Source: Bacteroidetes oral taxon 274 str. F0058 (GTDB lineage Bacteria; Bacteroidota; Bacteroidia; Bacteroidales; Paludibacteraceae). From it: 64,000 bases of DNA. A program made the translations under genes and the position numbers. Positions 29,277 through 36,927 of this stretch are shown piece by piece; the stretch's first letter is position 1; every line of letters begins with the position of its first letter. Under the pieces are notes generated by a model. It saw only the letters and a program-made list of their open reading frames with translations, searched no databases and had not been told where the DNA came from. The DNA lies in assembly GCA_000163695.1 (NCBI GenBank), contig GG774889.1, forward strand, positions 520,042 to 584,041. The letters run 5' to 3'.

Positions 29277-29284
29277 TAACTTTG
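29277..29284 (+). promoter_or_regulatory. -7 element of LRR gene 10
   Basis: TAACTTTG followed by GCATCGG, 78 bases before the ATG. The upstream TTTTTATAATTTAG resembles the other array promoters. Confidence 0.65.
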
Positions 29285-29362
29285 CATCGGCAGAGAATAA
29301 AATAAGTTAGTGTATTAGAATGAGTAAATGTTTTTTAATTAATTAAATAAAAATGCATTAAT

Positions 29363-30634
29363 ATGAAGAGAGAACTTAAAACAATTCTTATCGCCTTTGG
29401 AACGATATTATGGAGTGCTTCCTCTGTCTGGGCACAAGATGTCAATATGTCTCGTTACATTACGCTTAAGGTAAAAAAGGGGACAAATATAAAGCTCGAC
29501 CTTTGGGCGGATGCTGCCGGTACTACTATAAAAATAGTTAGCGGCAGCAACGAGCAAACCGTAAAAGTAGATAGCGCCTGGACACACTCTCGAAACTATG
29601 TCGCCGAAGCCGGTACTATGACTATTTACGGCAATGTGCTGAGGTTTAACTGTTGTGATAACAATGCAAATGTTACCGAATTGAATGCAAGTCATAATGC
29701 ACAATTGCAAGGGTTGTTCTGCAGTAATAATACTATTACTTCGATAGACGTAAGTAAAAATCCGGAACTGTTATGGTTGTATTGCCACGAAAACTCTTTG
29801 GCAACGCTTGATGTCAGTCATAGTACTAAATTGAAAGGTCTGCGATGTTATCAAAACACTCTTACCTCGCTCGATGTAAGCCATAATGAACAATTGACGG
29901 AGTTGGATTGCTCGGAAAACAAGATTTCGTCTCTCGATGTAAGCAAAAATACACTGTTGACGAAATTGTTTTGTCTGAAAAACGCTATAACAACACTTGA
30001 CGTAAGTAAAAATACTCAATTGACGATTTTAGACTGTGGAAAAAATAATCTTACATCTCTAGATGTTAGCAAAAACACAAGTTTAGAAGAACTGTATTGC
30101 TTTGGAAATTCTATTGCTACACTTGATTTTAGCCGTAATGCGAGTTTAAAATCGGTGTCTTGTTATAATAATAAGTTTACTGCCAAGGTATTAGATGATA
30201 TTTACTGTTCGCTGCCCGATAGGAAAGGGGGAGAAGAAACAGGTATAATAAATCCCGTATTAAATGCTTCGTCTCCCGATAATAGTATAGTACTTGCCAC
30301 CAACGGTAAAAACGCTACCGCTAGAAACTGGCAGATACAGTATTACGAAGATGACACTGATGTTACGGGCTTTACCGGTACGCACCAATGTGTAGGTGGC
30401 ACAGGCATCGACGAAACGAAAGATTTACCGGCATTCAGCATATATCCTAACCCCGTCAAAGACATTTTGAATATAGCTCCCGACAAACCCGTACACAGTA
30501 TACATATATACAACACATACGGCACGGAAGTAGCCCACGCTACCGACGCTACGAGTATCGATGTATCGCACCTGTCCGCAGGCGTCTATATGGTGCATGC
30601 CGATGGCAAGGTAACAAGGATAATTAAGGAATAA
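29363..30634 (+). CDS. LRR gene 10: secreted single-module LRR protein, T9SS type A tail
   Basis: This 423-residue protein has a signal peptide ending VWAQ, one head, eight LRRs, one cap (FTAKVLDDIYCSLPDRKGG) and the sorting tail from about residue 355. The tail is more drifted than its neighbours (SIHIYNTYGTEV, LSAGVYMVHADGKV). Repeats 4-6 (SENKISSLDVSKN, KLFCLKNAITTLDVSKN) closely match a block in gene 6 about 7 kb upstream at both protein and DNA level. It is the last gene of the tandem array. Confidence 0.92.
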   Translation: MKRELKTILIAFGTILWSASSVWAQDVNMSRYITLKVKKGTNIKLDLWADAAGTTIKIVSGSNEQTVKVDSAWTHSRNYVAEAGTMTIYGNVLRFNCCDNNANVTELNASHNAQLQGLFCSNNTITSIDVSKNPELLWLYCHENSLATLDVSHSTKLKGLRCYQNTLTSLDVSHNEQLTELDCSENKISSLDVSKNTLLTKLFCLKNAITTLDVSKNTQLTILDCGKNNLTSLDVSKNTSLEELYCFGNSIATLDFSRNASLKSVSCYNNKFTAKVLDDIYCSLPDRKGGEETGIINPVLNASSPDNSIVLATNGKNATARNWQIQYYEDDTDVTGFTGTHQCVGGTGIDETKDLPAFSIYPNPVKDILNIAPDKPVHSIHIYNTYGTEVAHATDATSIDVSHLSAGVYMVHADGKVTRIIKE

Positions 30635-30692
30635 GTATTCTGTTGAGACGTTCAATCGTTGAACTGTTGAACTGAGTCTCTGATTAAAAAAA

Positions 30693-30723
30693 CGGAGAGT
30701 AGTGTAGAGCTGCTCCTCGTTTT
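30693..30723 (+). terminator. terminator of LRR gene 10
   Basis: CGGAGAGTAG (30693-30702) pairs with CTGCTCCTCG (30710-30719), then TTTT. It marks the right end of the array; the operon beyond runs in the opposite direction. Confidence 0.8.
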
Positions 30724-30858
30724 GTTGATTGCGTTAGCTTGGGGCGAATATCGCAAGTCGTTTTTACTGACGGTTGCCCGTTAGACTACCTGTTTCTATC
30801 CCGAATAGACAGTAGGCTAAAATCCGCAATTTTTTAGAAATGGGCAATTCCCCGGAGG

Positions 30859-31104
30859 TTATTTTTGCTTAGGTTTGGCTACATTGCCTCCGCTGCGGTC
30901 GTAGCCTTTGCCGTTGTTTCTGAAAAAGAAAGGTATAACTATCAGTAATAATAGAGCCGTACCGCTTACAATCATAGTCGTTTTCAGACCTTTTTGCAGT
31001 TGCTCGAGTGTAACGGGGTTCTCTATGCCCCATAGGTCTAATGTGAAAAAGGCAGCTACACAGAGTATTAGTATTGTTACGATAATTCCGATGATATATT
31101 TCAT
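30859..31104 (-). CDS. small two-segment membrane protein
   Basis: This 81-residue protein has two hydrophobic helices (residues about 3-22 and 44-61) joined by a loop (ENPVTLEQLQKGLKTT) and a hydrophilic Lys/Gly-rich tail (NNGKGYDRSGGNVAKPKQK). I recognise no family. It lies 34 bases behind the SPFH gene on the same strand and is probably the third gene of that operon. Confidence 0.7.
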   Translation of the reverse strand: MKYIIGIIVTILILCVAAFFTLDLWGIENPVTLEQLQKGLKTTMIVSGTALLLLIVIPFFFRNNGKGYDRSGGNVAKPKQK

Positions 31105-31138
31105 ATTGTTTGCTTAGGTTTTATAAGAACTGATACTT

Positions 31139-32140
31139 TTACATTTTGCTCAAAATCTCTTGTTTCTTGGTGTCGAAGTCTGCTTGCGATATTATCTCCT
31201 CGTCGAGCAGTATTTTCAGTTTACGGAGTTTTTCGGCAGCGTCCGAATTACCTGCCGATATAAAACTGTCGGTCTGTTCATTGAACTTTTTACCCAGCTC
31301 CATACCTACGCCGAGCTGTAAGCCTGTGCCTGCCAATCCCCCTTCGTTGCGGGCGGCGTCGCGGAGAGCACGCAGTTTTTCGAGTTCTGTGTAGCTTAGT
31401 CCTGCCTGCTCTGCTGCTTTTATGTCGGCAGAGATATCGGCTACACGACCGATTCGTTCCTGTGTCTGCTCGTCGAACTGCGTCCCCACAATCCTGAAGT
31501 CCGTAAGACACAACCCCATTTTTGTGTACTCGTTGTTTGTTTTAGCACCTATATCGTGAGCTATATCGTCGAGTTTACCGTCTATTTCCGTGTACGAATA
31601 TCTTTTTTCGTTGATGACGTTTGCCACAAGCTGTAGGATACGCTCGGTGATCACCGCACTCATCTCATTGGTGTATAATTCTGTACGGGTACCTATTATT
31701 TGTGTGAAAAAATGTCGCGGCTCGGCTATCCGATACGAGAAGTTGCCGTTGAGCCCTATTTCCACGGGGATATTGTATGTGCTGTCGATAAATTTGATTG
31801 GCGAAGGCGTCCCCCAATGTTGGTTGATTATCTGGGCTCTACGAAAGAAGTAGATATCAAGTTTATACTCACTCTCGAAATTTTGCCTTAGTTTCGTGAG
31901 CGTGGTGATAAACGGATGATTGTCCGTCTCGAGGTTGAAAGAGCCCTCCGTCTCGATAACATCGGCTATTTGTCCCTCGTATACCAATATACAGCCTTGT
32001 CCGGGAGCGACGATAAGTTTGCTTGCGTTTATTATCTCGTCACGTTTGCTCGGATATTTGTACCAAAGCATTGTACTATCGGCGTTGTCCCATCTTATTA
32101 CTTTCGAAAGCTGGTTGCCGAAAATATTGAAAATCCCCAT
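31139..32140 (-). CDS. SPFH-domain protein (YdjI/virion-core type) with C-terminal SHOCT-like helix
   Basis: The 333-residue protein belongs to the SPFH-type family often annotated 'SPFH domain/virion core protein'. It begins with an amphipathic stretch (MGIFNIFGNQLSKVIRW) followed by the beta-rich SPFH core (residues 30-210: LIVAPGQGCILVYEGQI..., then ADISADIKAAEQAG). A Gly-rich linker near residues 270-290 leads to a terminal LRKLKILLDEEIISQADF element, a SHOCT-like short helical domain. Relatives are thought to sit on membranes and form scaffolds. It is flanked by a zinc-ribbon membrane protein upstream (43-base gap) and a small membrane protein downstream, a set typical of this family. 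Confidence 0.85.
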   Translation of the reverse strand: MGIFNIFGNQLSKVIRWDNADSTMLWYKYPSKRDEIINASKLIVAPGQGCILVYEGQIADVIETEGSFNLETDNHPFITTLTKLRQNFESEYKLDIYFFRRAQIINQHWGTPSPIKFIDSTYNIPVEIGLNGNFSYRIAEPRHFFTQIIGTRTELYTNEMSAVITERILQLVANVINEKRYSYTEIDGKLDDIAHDIGAKTNNEYTKMGLCLTDFRIVGTQFDEQTQERIGRVADISADIKAAEQAGLSYTELEKLRALRDAARNEGGLAGTGLQLGVGMELGKKFNEQTDSFISAGNSDAAEKLRKLKILLDEEIISQADFDTKKQEILSKM

Positions 32141-32183
32141 AATTTACTCTTTTTATAGTTTTACCTTATTTATGACGCTTTAT

Positions 32184-33512
32184 TTATTCGTCTAAATTCC
32201 ATTCGATTAATTTGCCTTTTTTGTTTTTTGTATTGAGCAGCCACGATTTCTCGTGTTTCGTAAACAGATATCCGTCTTTCAGTACGACAGCATCATCACT
32301 GATAATATACGGCATATCTGCCGGAATAGTCCATTTTATCTCTGCTGTGGCGGCATCGAGTATCTGTACGATAGTATTGCCCGATAGTGTCGGTTTGAAA
32401 GCAATCATTACCTCTTGGTCGTTGTAAGCCAGCACATGACCGGATATATAATCGCGATTGGGGGTGAAATCACTGAACGAAATCATCCGCGATTTCTCTC
32501 TTATATATGGTAATATGAGTACCTTCCGATATGGCGACCTGTCGGTGAATATTCCCGAGCCTCCGAAGTCTTTGTCCCACTTGAATCCGGGTTGATATAC
32601 TGGATAGCCGATTTGCCACCAATAGTAGTATTTTATCAACTGTATTTTTTCGTCGGGAAAATAATCCGATTTTCCCGAAAACCGAAAACCCACACGCTTC
32701 TTGGCATTAGGTAGCTTCATACCTCGTGCTGCATAATATCCTTCTGCGGTGTATACTTTGTTGATTATCGGGAAATAATATAGCTCTTTCCCTAATTCGT
32801 TGATTACCTTAAATCCGTCGCCTTCTTCGGGTTCGAATCTTATCTCGAAGACACCTTTGGCAAGCTCGGGTAGGTTCAACGATTGGAATTGGACTTCATC
32901 GAGTTCGTATCTTCCCGTGTCGAATACGAAAAGCCGTTTATTGTTGATAATTACATATATCTTACCGTTTTCGAACAACTTTGTTTCAATAATATCGGTA
33001 AAATTAATGTTATCTATATTTCTTATGGGTTTAATCGCTACTTCACTACTGTCCGTTGCCCGATAAATGCCGTAAGACGGCGTTTCGTCTTCGTATGTGG
33101 AATAATCTTTTTTTGTCGCCCTGGCACCGATGATAAGTATCATACCCTCTCCATCGGTATTTGCAAATCCTCTGAATTTCACTATTTTATTCCAAACGAC
33201 AACTGGTTTATCCGTCTTCTCTTCGGCAACGGTTACCGAAGGGGGTTGGTTATAAAACGTCTTCGGTGAGAGAACATATCTTACAATACTGATGAAAATA
33301 AAGCAACCGACGATGACTGATATTGATATCAGTGCGTGTTTTACGTTTATCTTGTTTAGTGGGTTTTCGTACTTGTGGTTTATGTTAATATCGTCGCTGT
33401 CGATGAAAAACTCTGTCTGACAGCTACTGCACTTGTAATAGTCGGGGCGTAGCTCCTTGGCTCTTGTGCTGCCGCATTGCGGACATTTTACAGCTTTTAT
33501 TCGTTTTGCCAT
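32184..33512 (-). CDS. zinc-ribbon protein with one membrane helix and a large C-terminal domain
   Basis: This 442-residue protein starts with a zinc ribbon (CPQCGSTRAKEL...YKCSSCQTEFF; CxxC ... CxxC near residues 9-32), then one transmembrane helix (about residues 60-80, ALISISVIVGCFIFISIV), then a roughly 350-residue domain probably outside the cytoplasm. That domain shows WD/PQQ-like beta-strand repeats (VVWNKIVKFRGFANTDGEG, KWTIPADMPYIISDDAVV). The ATG at 33512 is chosen because the promoter element lies at 33533-33540. First gene of the SPFH operon. Function unknown. Confidence 0.8.
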   Translation of the reverse strand: MAKRIKAVKCPQCGSTRAKELRPDYYKCSSCQTEFFIDSDDININHKYENPLNKINVKHALISISVIVGCFIFISIVRYVLSPKTFYNQPPSVTVAEEKTDKPVVVWNKIVKFRGFANTDGEGMILIIGARATKKDYSTYEDETPSYGIYRATDSSEVAIKPIRNIDNINFTDIIETKLFENGKIYVIINNKRLFVFDTGRYELDEVQFQSLNLPELAKGVFEIRFEPEEGDGFKVINELGKELYYFPIINKVYTAEGYYAARGMKLPNAKKRVGFRFSGKSDYFPDEKIQLIKYYYWWQIGYPVYQPGFKWDKDFGGSGIFTDRSPYRKVLILPYIREKSRMISFSDFTPNRDYISGHVLAYNDQEVMIAFKPTLSGNTIVQILDAATAEIKWTIPADMPYIISDDAVVLKDGYLFTKHEKSWLLNTKNKKGKLIEWNLDE

Positions 33513-33532
33513 TTCTCGTATAAAAAAACGCA

Positions 33533-33540
33533 CAAAGTTA
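33533..33540 (-). promoter_or_regulatory. -7 element of the SPFH operon
   Basis: CAAAGTTA on the plus strand reads TAACTTTG on the minus strand, 20 bases before the chosen ATG, so the leader is very short. Confidence 0.65.
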
Positions 33541-33588
33541 ATGATTTTTTGTCTTTTTGGGATAAAAAATATTTTTTTGTAAAGTTTA

Positions 33589-33620
33589 TTTGTCTATATG
33601 TAAAATAAATATTACTTTTG
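33589..33620 (+). promoter_or_regulatory. promoter of the membrane protein/XRE pair
   Basis: TTTG at 33589-33592 and TACTTTTG at 33613-33620, spacing 20. It is divergent from the SPFH operon promoter. Confidence 0.7.
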
Positions 33621-33650
33621 TGGCGTATAATTTAAATTTATTATGTAGTT

Positions 33651-34124
33651 ATGAAATCGAATTTTTTATTGCCAAATAGGTTTAAGCCTGTCGGTTGGAT
33701 TGTTTTTTTCATCGGTTTTCTATTAAGTGTTTTGTGTATATGTCTACAGGATACAGACATATTACAAACGAAGGTTTTTGCTCTCTTTTATAATATCGGT
33801 ATTTTAGGTGTCGGTTTTTGCGGGATTGTAGAGAATAGTATTCTCGACGAAATCGCTGCCGTAATGATAATAATCGGCGGCGTATTGATTATGTTTTCCA
33901 AAGAGAAGAACGAAGATGAGTTCGTCGCCTCCTTACGGCTTAATGCACTGTCGTGGGCGGTTCTGATAAACTGTGTGGTACTGTTGCTTGCGGTCGTCTT
34001 TGTGTACGATTTTCCTTTCTTCTGGGTACTCGTGGGCAATATGTTTACTATCCCGATGATTTTTATACCTCGGTTTTATTGGTTGTTGCACCGTACTTCC
34101 CCCAAAAATAACGATTATGACTAA
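33651..34124 (+). CDS. four-helix membrane protein paired with XRE regulator
   Basis: This 157-residue protein has four hydrophobic segments (about residues 13-32, 42-60, 64-82 and 105-140). No catalytic motif was found. The last 8 bases overlap the start of the following XRE gene, so the two are translationally coupled. In Bacteroidetes such membrane proteins often accompany a small Cro/C1-type regulator; the membrane protein may sense or modulate, but this is inference. Confidence 0.75.
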   Translation: MKSNFLLPNRFKPVGWIVFFIGFLLSVLCICLQDTDILQTKVFALFYNIGILGVGFCGIVENSILDEIAAVMIIIGGVLIMFSKEKNEDEFVASLRLNALSWAVLINCVVLLLAVVFVYDFPFFWVLVGNMFTIPMIFIPRFYWLLHRTSPKNNDYD

Positions 34125-34317
34125 CAGTATAAAAGTAGAGCGTGCCCGCAAAAACATCACTCAGGGACAGTTGGCAGAGATGGTCGGTGTCAGCCGCCAG
34201 ACGATTAATGCCATCGAGTTGGGCAAATATAACCCCTCGACCGTGTTATCGTTGAAGATGTCGCGCGTATTCGAGGTAAGCGTCAACGACCTCTTCTGCC
34301 TCGAAGACGACGATTGA
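34117..34317 (+). CDS. small XRE-family (Cro/C1-type) transcriptional regulator
   Basis: This 66-residue protein is a single helix-turn-helix domain: IKVERARKNITQGQLAEMVG, then SRQTINAIELGKYNPS and the DLFCLEDDD end, typical of the YozG-like short XRE group. It has no ligand or dimerisation domain, so it may act on its own promoter or through its partner. It overlaps the upstream membrane-protein gene by 8 bases. Confidence 0.92.
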   Translation: MTNSIKVERARKNITQGQLAEMVGVSRQTINAIELGKYNPSTVLSLKMSRVFEVSVNDLFCLEDDD

Positions 34318-34361
34318 GCCGAGTATAATACCTGAATATAGCGAGATCAAATGTCGGTGTG

Positions 34362-35189
34362 TCAGAACAGCAGCAGGCTTACTGCCATCACCGCCATTCC
34401 TGCTACCATACCGTATATTGCTAAATGGTGTTTGCCGTAGGTCTCGGCGGCGGGCAGCAGTTCGTCAAGCGAGATGAAGACCATAATACCTGCTATTATG
34501 CCAAATACTATACCAAAAACATTGTCGTTGAGGAAGGGGGCAAGTATGGCATAGCCTATCAGAGCCCCCAGCGGCTCGGCAAGCCCCGACAGGAACGAGA
34601 GCCAGAAGGCTTTTTTGCGGTTGCCCGTGGCATAGAACACAGGAACGGAGACCGATATTCCTTCGGGAATGTTGTGTATGGCAATAGCAAATGCTATGGG
34701 GATAGCTACGTTGATGTTTTTCAGCCCTGCAAGGAAAGTAACCATCCCTTCGGGAAAGTTGTGTATGGCAAGCACCAGAGCCGTTACCATACCTACACGA
34801 AGCAGTCCGCCCTGCGAGGGTTGTTTTGCAGATGTACGGTCGTGATGCTGAACTTGCGATATGTCTTCTATGCTCCTCATCTCGTGGGGATTCTCGTACT
34901 TGGGGACAAACTTATCTATAAGCATAATGATGAGTATGCCTACAAAAAAAGATATGGTAGCGTATATCGTTCCCGTTTTTACGCCGTGCATATCGGTGAG
35001 TGATATGATGGCGTTCGGTAGCAGTTCGGCAAAAGAGACATAAATCATCACTCCTGCCGAGAAACCGAGCGAGATCGAAAGAAAAGAGGTATTGGTACGT
35101 TTTGCAAAAAATGCTATTGCGCTGCCTATGCCTGTCGAGATACCGGCAAAGAGGGTAAGCATAAAAGCAATAAGAACGGTGTTGTCCAT
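34362..35189 (-). CDS. zupT: ZIP-family metal transporter, ZupT-like
   Basis: This 275-residue inner-membrane protein has about eight helices and the two ZIP metal-site motifs HNFPEG (His143) and HNIPEG (His172) in helices IV and V. A His/Asp/Ser-rich cytoplasmic loop (about 100-125, including QVQHHDRTS) joins helices III and IV. ZupT proteins import zinc and other divalent metals. It lies 24 bases after an outer-membrane barrel gene, so the pair may be co-transcribed. Gene symbol by family, not by experiment. Confidence 0.93.
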   Translation of the reverse strand: MDNTVLIAFMLTLFAGISTGIGSAIAFFAKRTNTSFLSISLGFSAGVMIYVSFAELLPNAIISLTDMHGVKTGTIYATISFFVGILIIMLIDKFVPKYENPHEMRSIEDISQVQHHDRTSAKQPSQGGLLRVGMVTALVLAIHNFPEGMVTFLAGLKNINVAIPIAFAIAIHNIPEGISVSVPVFYATGNRKKAFWLSFLSGLAEPLGALIGYAILAPFLNDNVFGIVFGIIAGIMVFISLDELLPAAETYGKHHLAIYGMVAGMAVMAVSLLLF

Positions 35190-35213
35190 AATTTATTTTA
35201 TTGCGAAAAACAA

Positions 35214-35837
35214 TTAAAATTCGAATTCTATCCCTATCATCAGCTCTTCGGGAGCAAAACGCAGTCCGAAACCGTTGTTGCCGACTCTGTGTTCTTCGGC
35301 GGTGAAATAATCCCTACGGTAGCCTGCAAAGCCCATACGCAGGCAGAGACAAAGCCCTTCGGTGAGGTCTACACAAGCCCCCGGACGTATACCCACCTCG
35401 AATCCCCATTTGTCGGAGGAGATATTGTCTATACGATAATTGCCGAAGTTGACGCCCACTCCGCCGTCTACGTATAAGTTGAACGGACCTTTGTGATAGT
35501 AGTAATATCGGGCAAAAGGCGAGAACTTGAACGTATTGGAGATGTGCCTTTGTCCGTTGTGGTTTTCCGACTCGTGTTCGTAAGCAGCCAAGACGCCCAA
35601 GCCCCAAGTGTCATTGAAGAGATAACCTATCTCGGGGCAGAAGTCGAATAAAAACGACTGTTCTTTATTGTCGCTCCACACAGTGAAGGCTCCTCCGGCA
35701 AACATTCTGCTTTTGTGTTGGTGAGTGTCCGATTCGTGTCCTACGGCGGCAGGGAAGGTCTGTTGTGCGTAAGCGGTGATTGTCGTAGCCAAGGCGACAG
35801 TCAAGAGTAACAATACTTGTCTTTTCGAGGTATTCAT
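35214..35837 (-). CDS. small outer-membrane beta-barrel protein, His-rich N-terminus
   Basis: This 207-residue protein has a signal peptide (ending AYAQQ), a short His-rich segment just after it (HESDTHQHKSRM), then about eight beta-strands of the OmpA-like barrel type (FAGGAFTVWSDNKEQ, YLFNDTWGLGVLAAYEH, FARYYYYHK, LYVDGGVGVNFG), ending in LMIGIEFEF with a terminal Phe. It precedes zupT by 24 bases, so a link with metal binding or zinc uptake is plausible but inferred. Confidence 0.8.
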   Translation of the reverse strand: MNTSKRQVLLLLTVALATTITAYAQQTFPAAVGHESDTHQHKSRMFAGGAFTVWSDNKEQSFLFDFCPEIGYLFNDTWGLGVLAAYEHESENHNGQRHISNTFKFSPFARYYYYHKGPFNLYVDGGVGVNFGNYRIDNISSDKWGFEVGIRPGACVDLTEGLCLCLRMGFAGYRRDYFTAEEHRVGNNGFGLRFAPEELMIGIEFEF

Positions 35838-35863
35838 ATTATCTGATGTTTTTTTAATTATTG

Positions 35864-35871
35864 CAAAGTTA
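35864..35871 (-). promoter_or_regulatory. -7 element of the barrel-zupT unit
   Basis: CAAAGTTA on the plus strand, TAACTTTG on the minus strand, 27 bases before the start codon. No Zur-type operator was recognised by eye. Confidence 0.6.
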
Positions 35872-35917
35872 TAATATTTTTAGCTATAAAGGATAAAATA
35901 TTATCGGTTATTTTGTT

Positions 35918-36574
35918 TTATTGTATAATGTCATTCAGGTTATCCCATTTGCCGCCTTTTTTCTGTGCAATCAGACTTCTAATTGTATTCCCCTTTTCGT
36001 CAGTGAGTTCGAGACTTGCTCCTGCTTTCAATAATCGTTCGGCAATTTTGATATTATCGTTGTCGATAGCTATCAGTAGCGGAATTTCTTTGTATTCGGT
36101 ATTAGAGTCGTATAATCCGTCGGGATTTGCCCCTTTTATCAATAGATAGTCTACAATCTTTTCGTTACCGACTCGGCAGGCTACCCCCAGAGGTGTCAGC
36201 AAATTTTCGGTGCAAGGCTTCTCGATGTCGGCTTTATTGTTGTCTACAAGATACTTTACTATATGTAAATGATTGTTCTCGATAGCCACTTTAAGAGCAT
36301 CGTATATCAGAATTTCGTCGGTTTGGGCGTATTCACTGTCGGCTCCTTGTGATATTAGTTTCTCGACTTTCCCCAGATTCCCCTTTTTGCATTCCGCTCC
36401 GAGTCTTGTATACATAAAGCCGTCTATCTCGATACAAAACGAATCTATATTGTCTCTTGGTTTGCTGTCGGCGACTGTCGTTTCGGATTGTTTACGCGCA
36501 CTGCTGTAATCGGTCGTTGTTATGGCATAGACAACGGTCGATAAAATCATTGTATAAAAAAACAGATGTCTCAT
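35918..36574 (-). CDS. exported ankyrin-repeat protein
   Basis: The 218-residue protein starts at the ATG of 36574 (AAGGT upstream as ribosome binding site) with a signal peptide (MRHLFFYTMILSTVVYA). It has about four ankyrin repeats: ...ECKKGNLGKVEKLISQGADS, DALKVAIENNHLHIVKYLVD, TPLGVACRVGNEKIVDYLLI, IPLLIAIDNDNIKIAERLLK, then a short C-terminal helix with LIAQKKGGKWDNL. Ankyrin repeats bind proteins; the partner is unknown. It is a single-gene unit. Confidence 0.85.
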   Translation of the reverse strand: MRHLFFYTMILSTVVYAITTTDYSSARKQSETTVADSKPRDNIDSFCIEIDGFMYTRLGAECKKGNLGKVEKLISQGADSEYAQTDEILIYDALKVAIENNHLHIVKYLVDNNKADIEKPCTENLLTPLGVACRVGNEKIVDYLLIKGANPDGLYDSNTEYKEIPLLIAIDNDNIKIAERLLKAGASLELTDEKGNTIRSLIAQKKGGKWDNLNDIIQ

Positions 36575-36927
36575 AAATACCTTCTTGGGTTTTGATATTG
36601 TCAAAATAAATAATTAAAATTGACGGCTGCGATTGCCGTTTTGCAAAGATAATCATTATTTCCTCGACGCGTATACCTTAGCCCGTGCCCCTTGTATGTG
36701 GTTGGTCTTTTTGGGGCGTAGCTTGGCTGTTTCGCCTGTCCCGTATTTATGCGCTACGTATATTCGTTAGGGTCATCGACCTAAACGTAGCTACATTTTG
36801 TACAAACGTATAGGCTATTTAGAACCGTTTGTATCTTTTGTAGATATATTCCCACAAAACACCTAAACAGGACGTAAAATATCGGAAAAGAATGCTATGT
36901 CTTCTGTCATTACATAGCGCATACGGC
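36575..36927. other. intergenic region, 353 bases
   Basis: It holds the ankyrin-gene promoter (next entry) and an inverted repeat TACAAACG (36801-36808) / CGTTTGTA (36826-36833), which could be part of a weak terminator for the barrel gene ending at 36928. Otherwise I see nothing. Confidence 0.5.
36644..36651 (-). promoter_or_regulatory. -7 element of the ankyrin gene
   Basis: CAAAGATA on the plus strand, TATCTTTG on the minus strand, 70 bases before the ATG. Confidence 0.6.

Noticed and set aside
9500..30100. Direct 63-bp repeats as a CRISPR array
   Set aside because: The repeats are contiguous, in frame and protein coding, with no spacers and no cas genes nearby.
9238..30655. Many long minus-strand reading frames inside the LRR genes
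   Set aside because: They exist because the 63-bp repeat keeps the antisense frame open; they lack promoters and signal sequences and show repeat shadows such as LLTSS and SLQSN strings.
36801..36833. TACAAACG/CGTTTGTA inverted repeat as an operator or att site
   Set aside because: Only 8 bp with a 17-base gap, no second copy and no integrase gene; at most a weak terminator.
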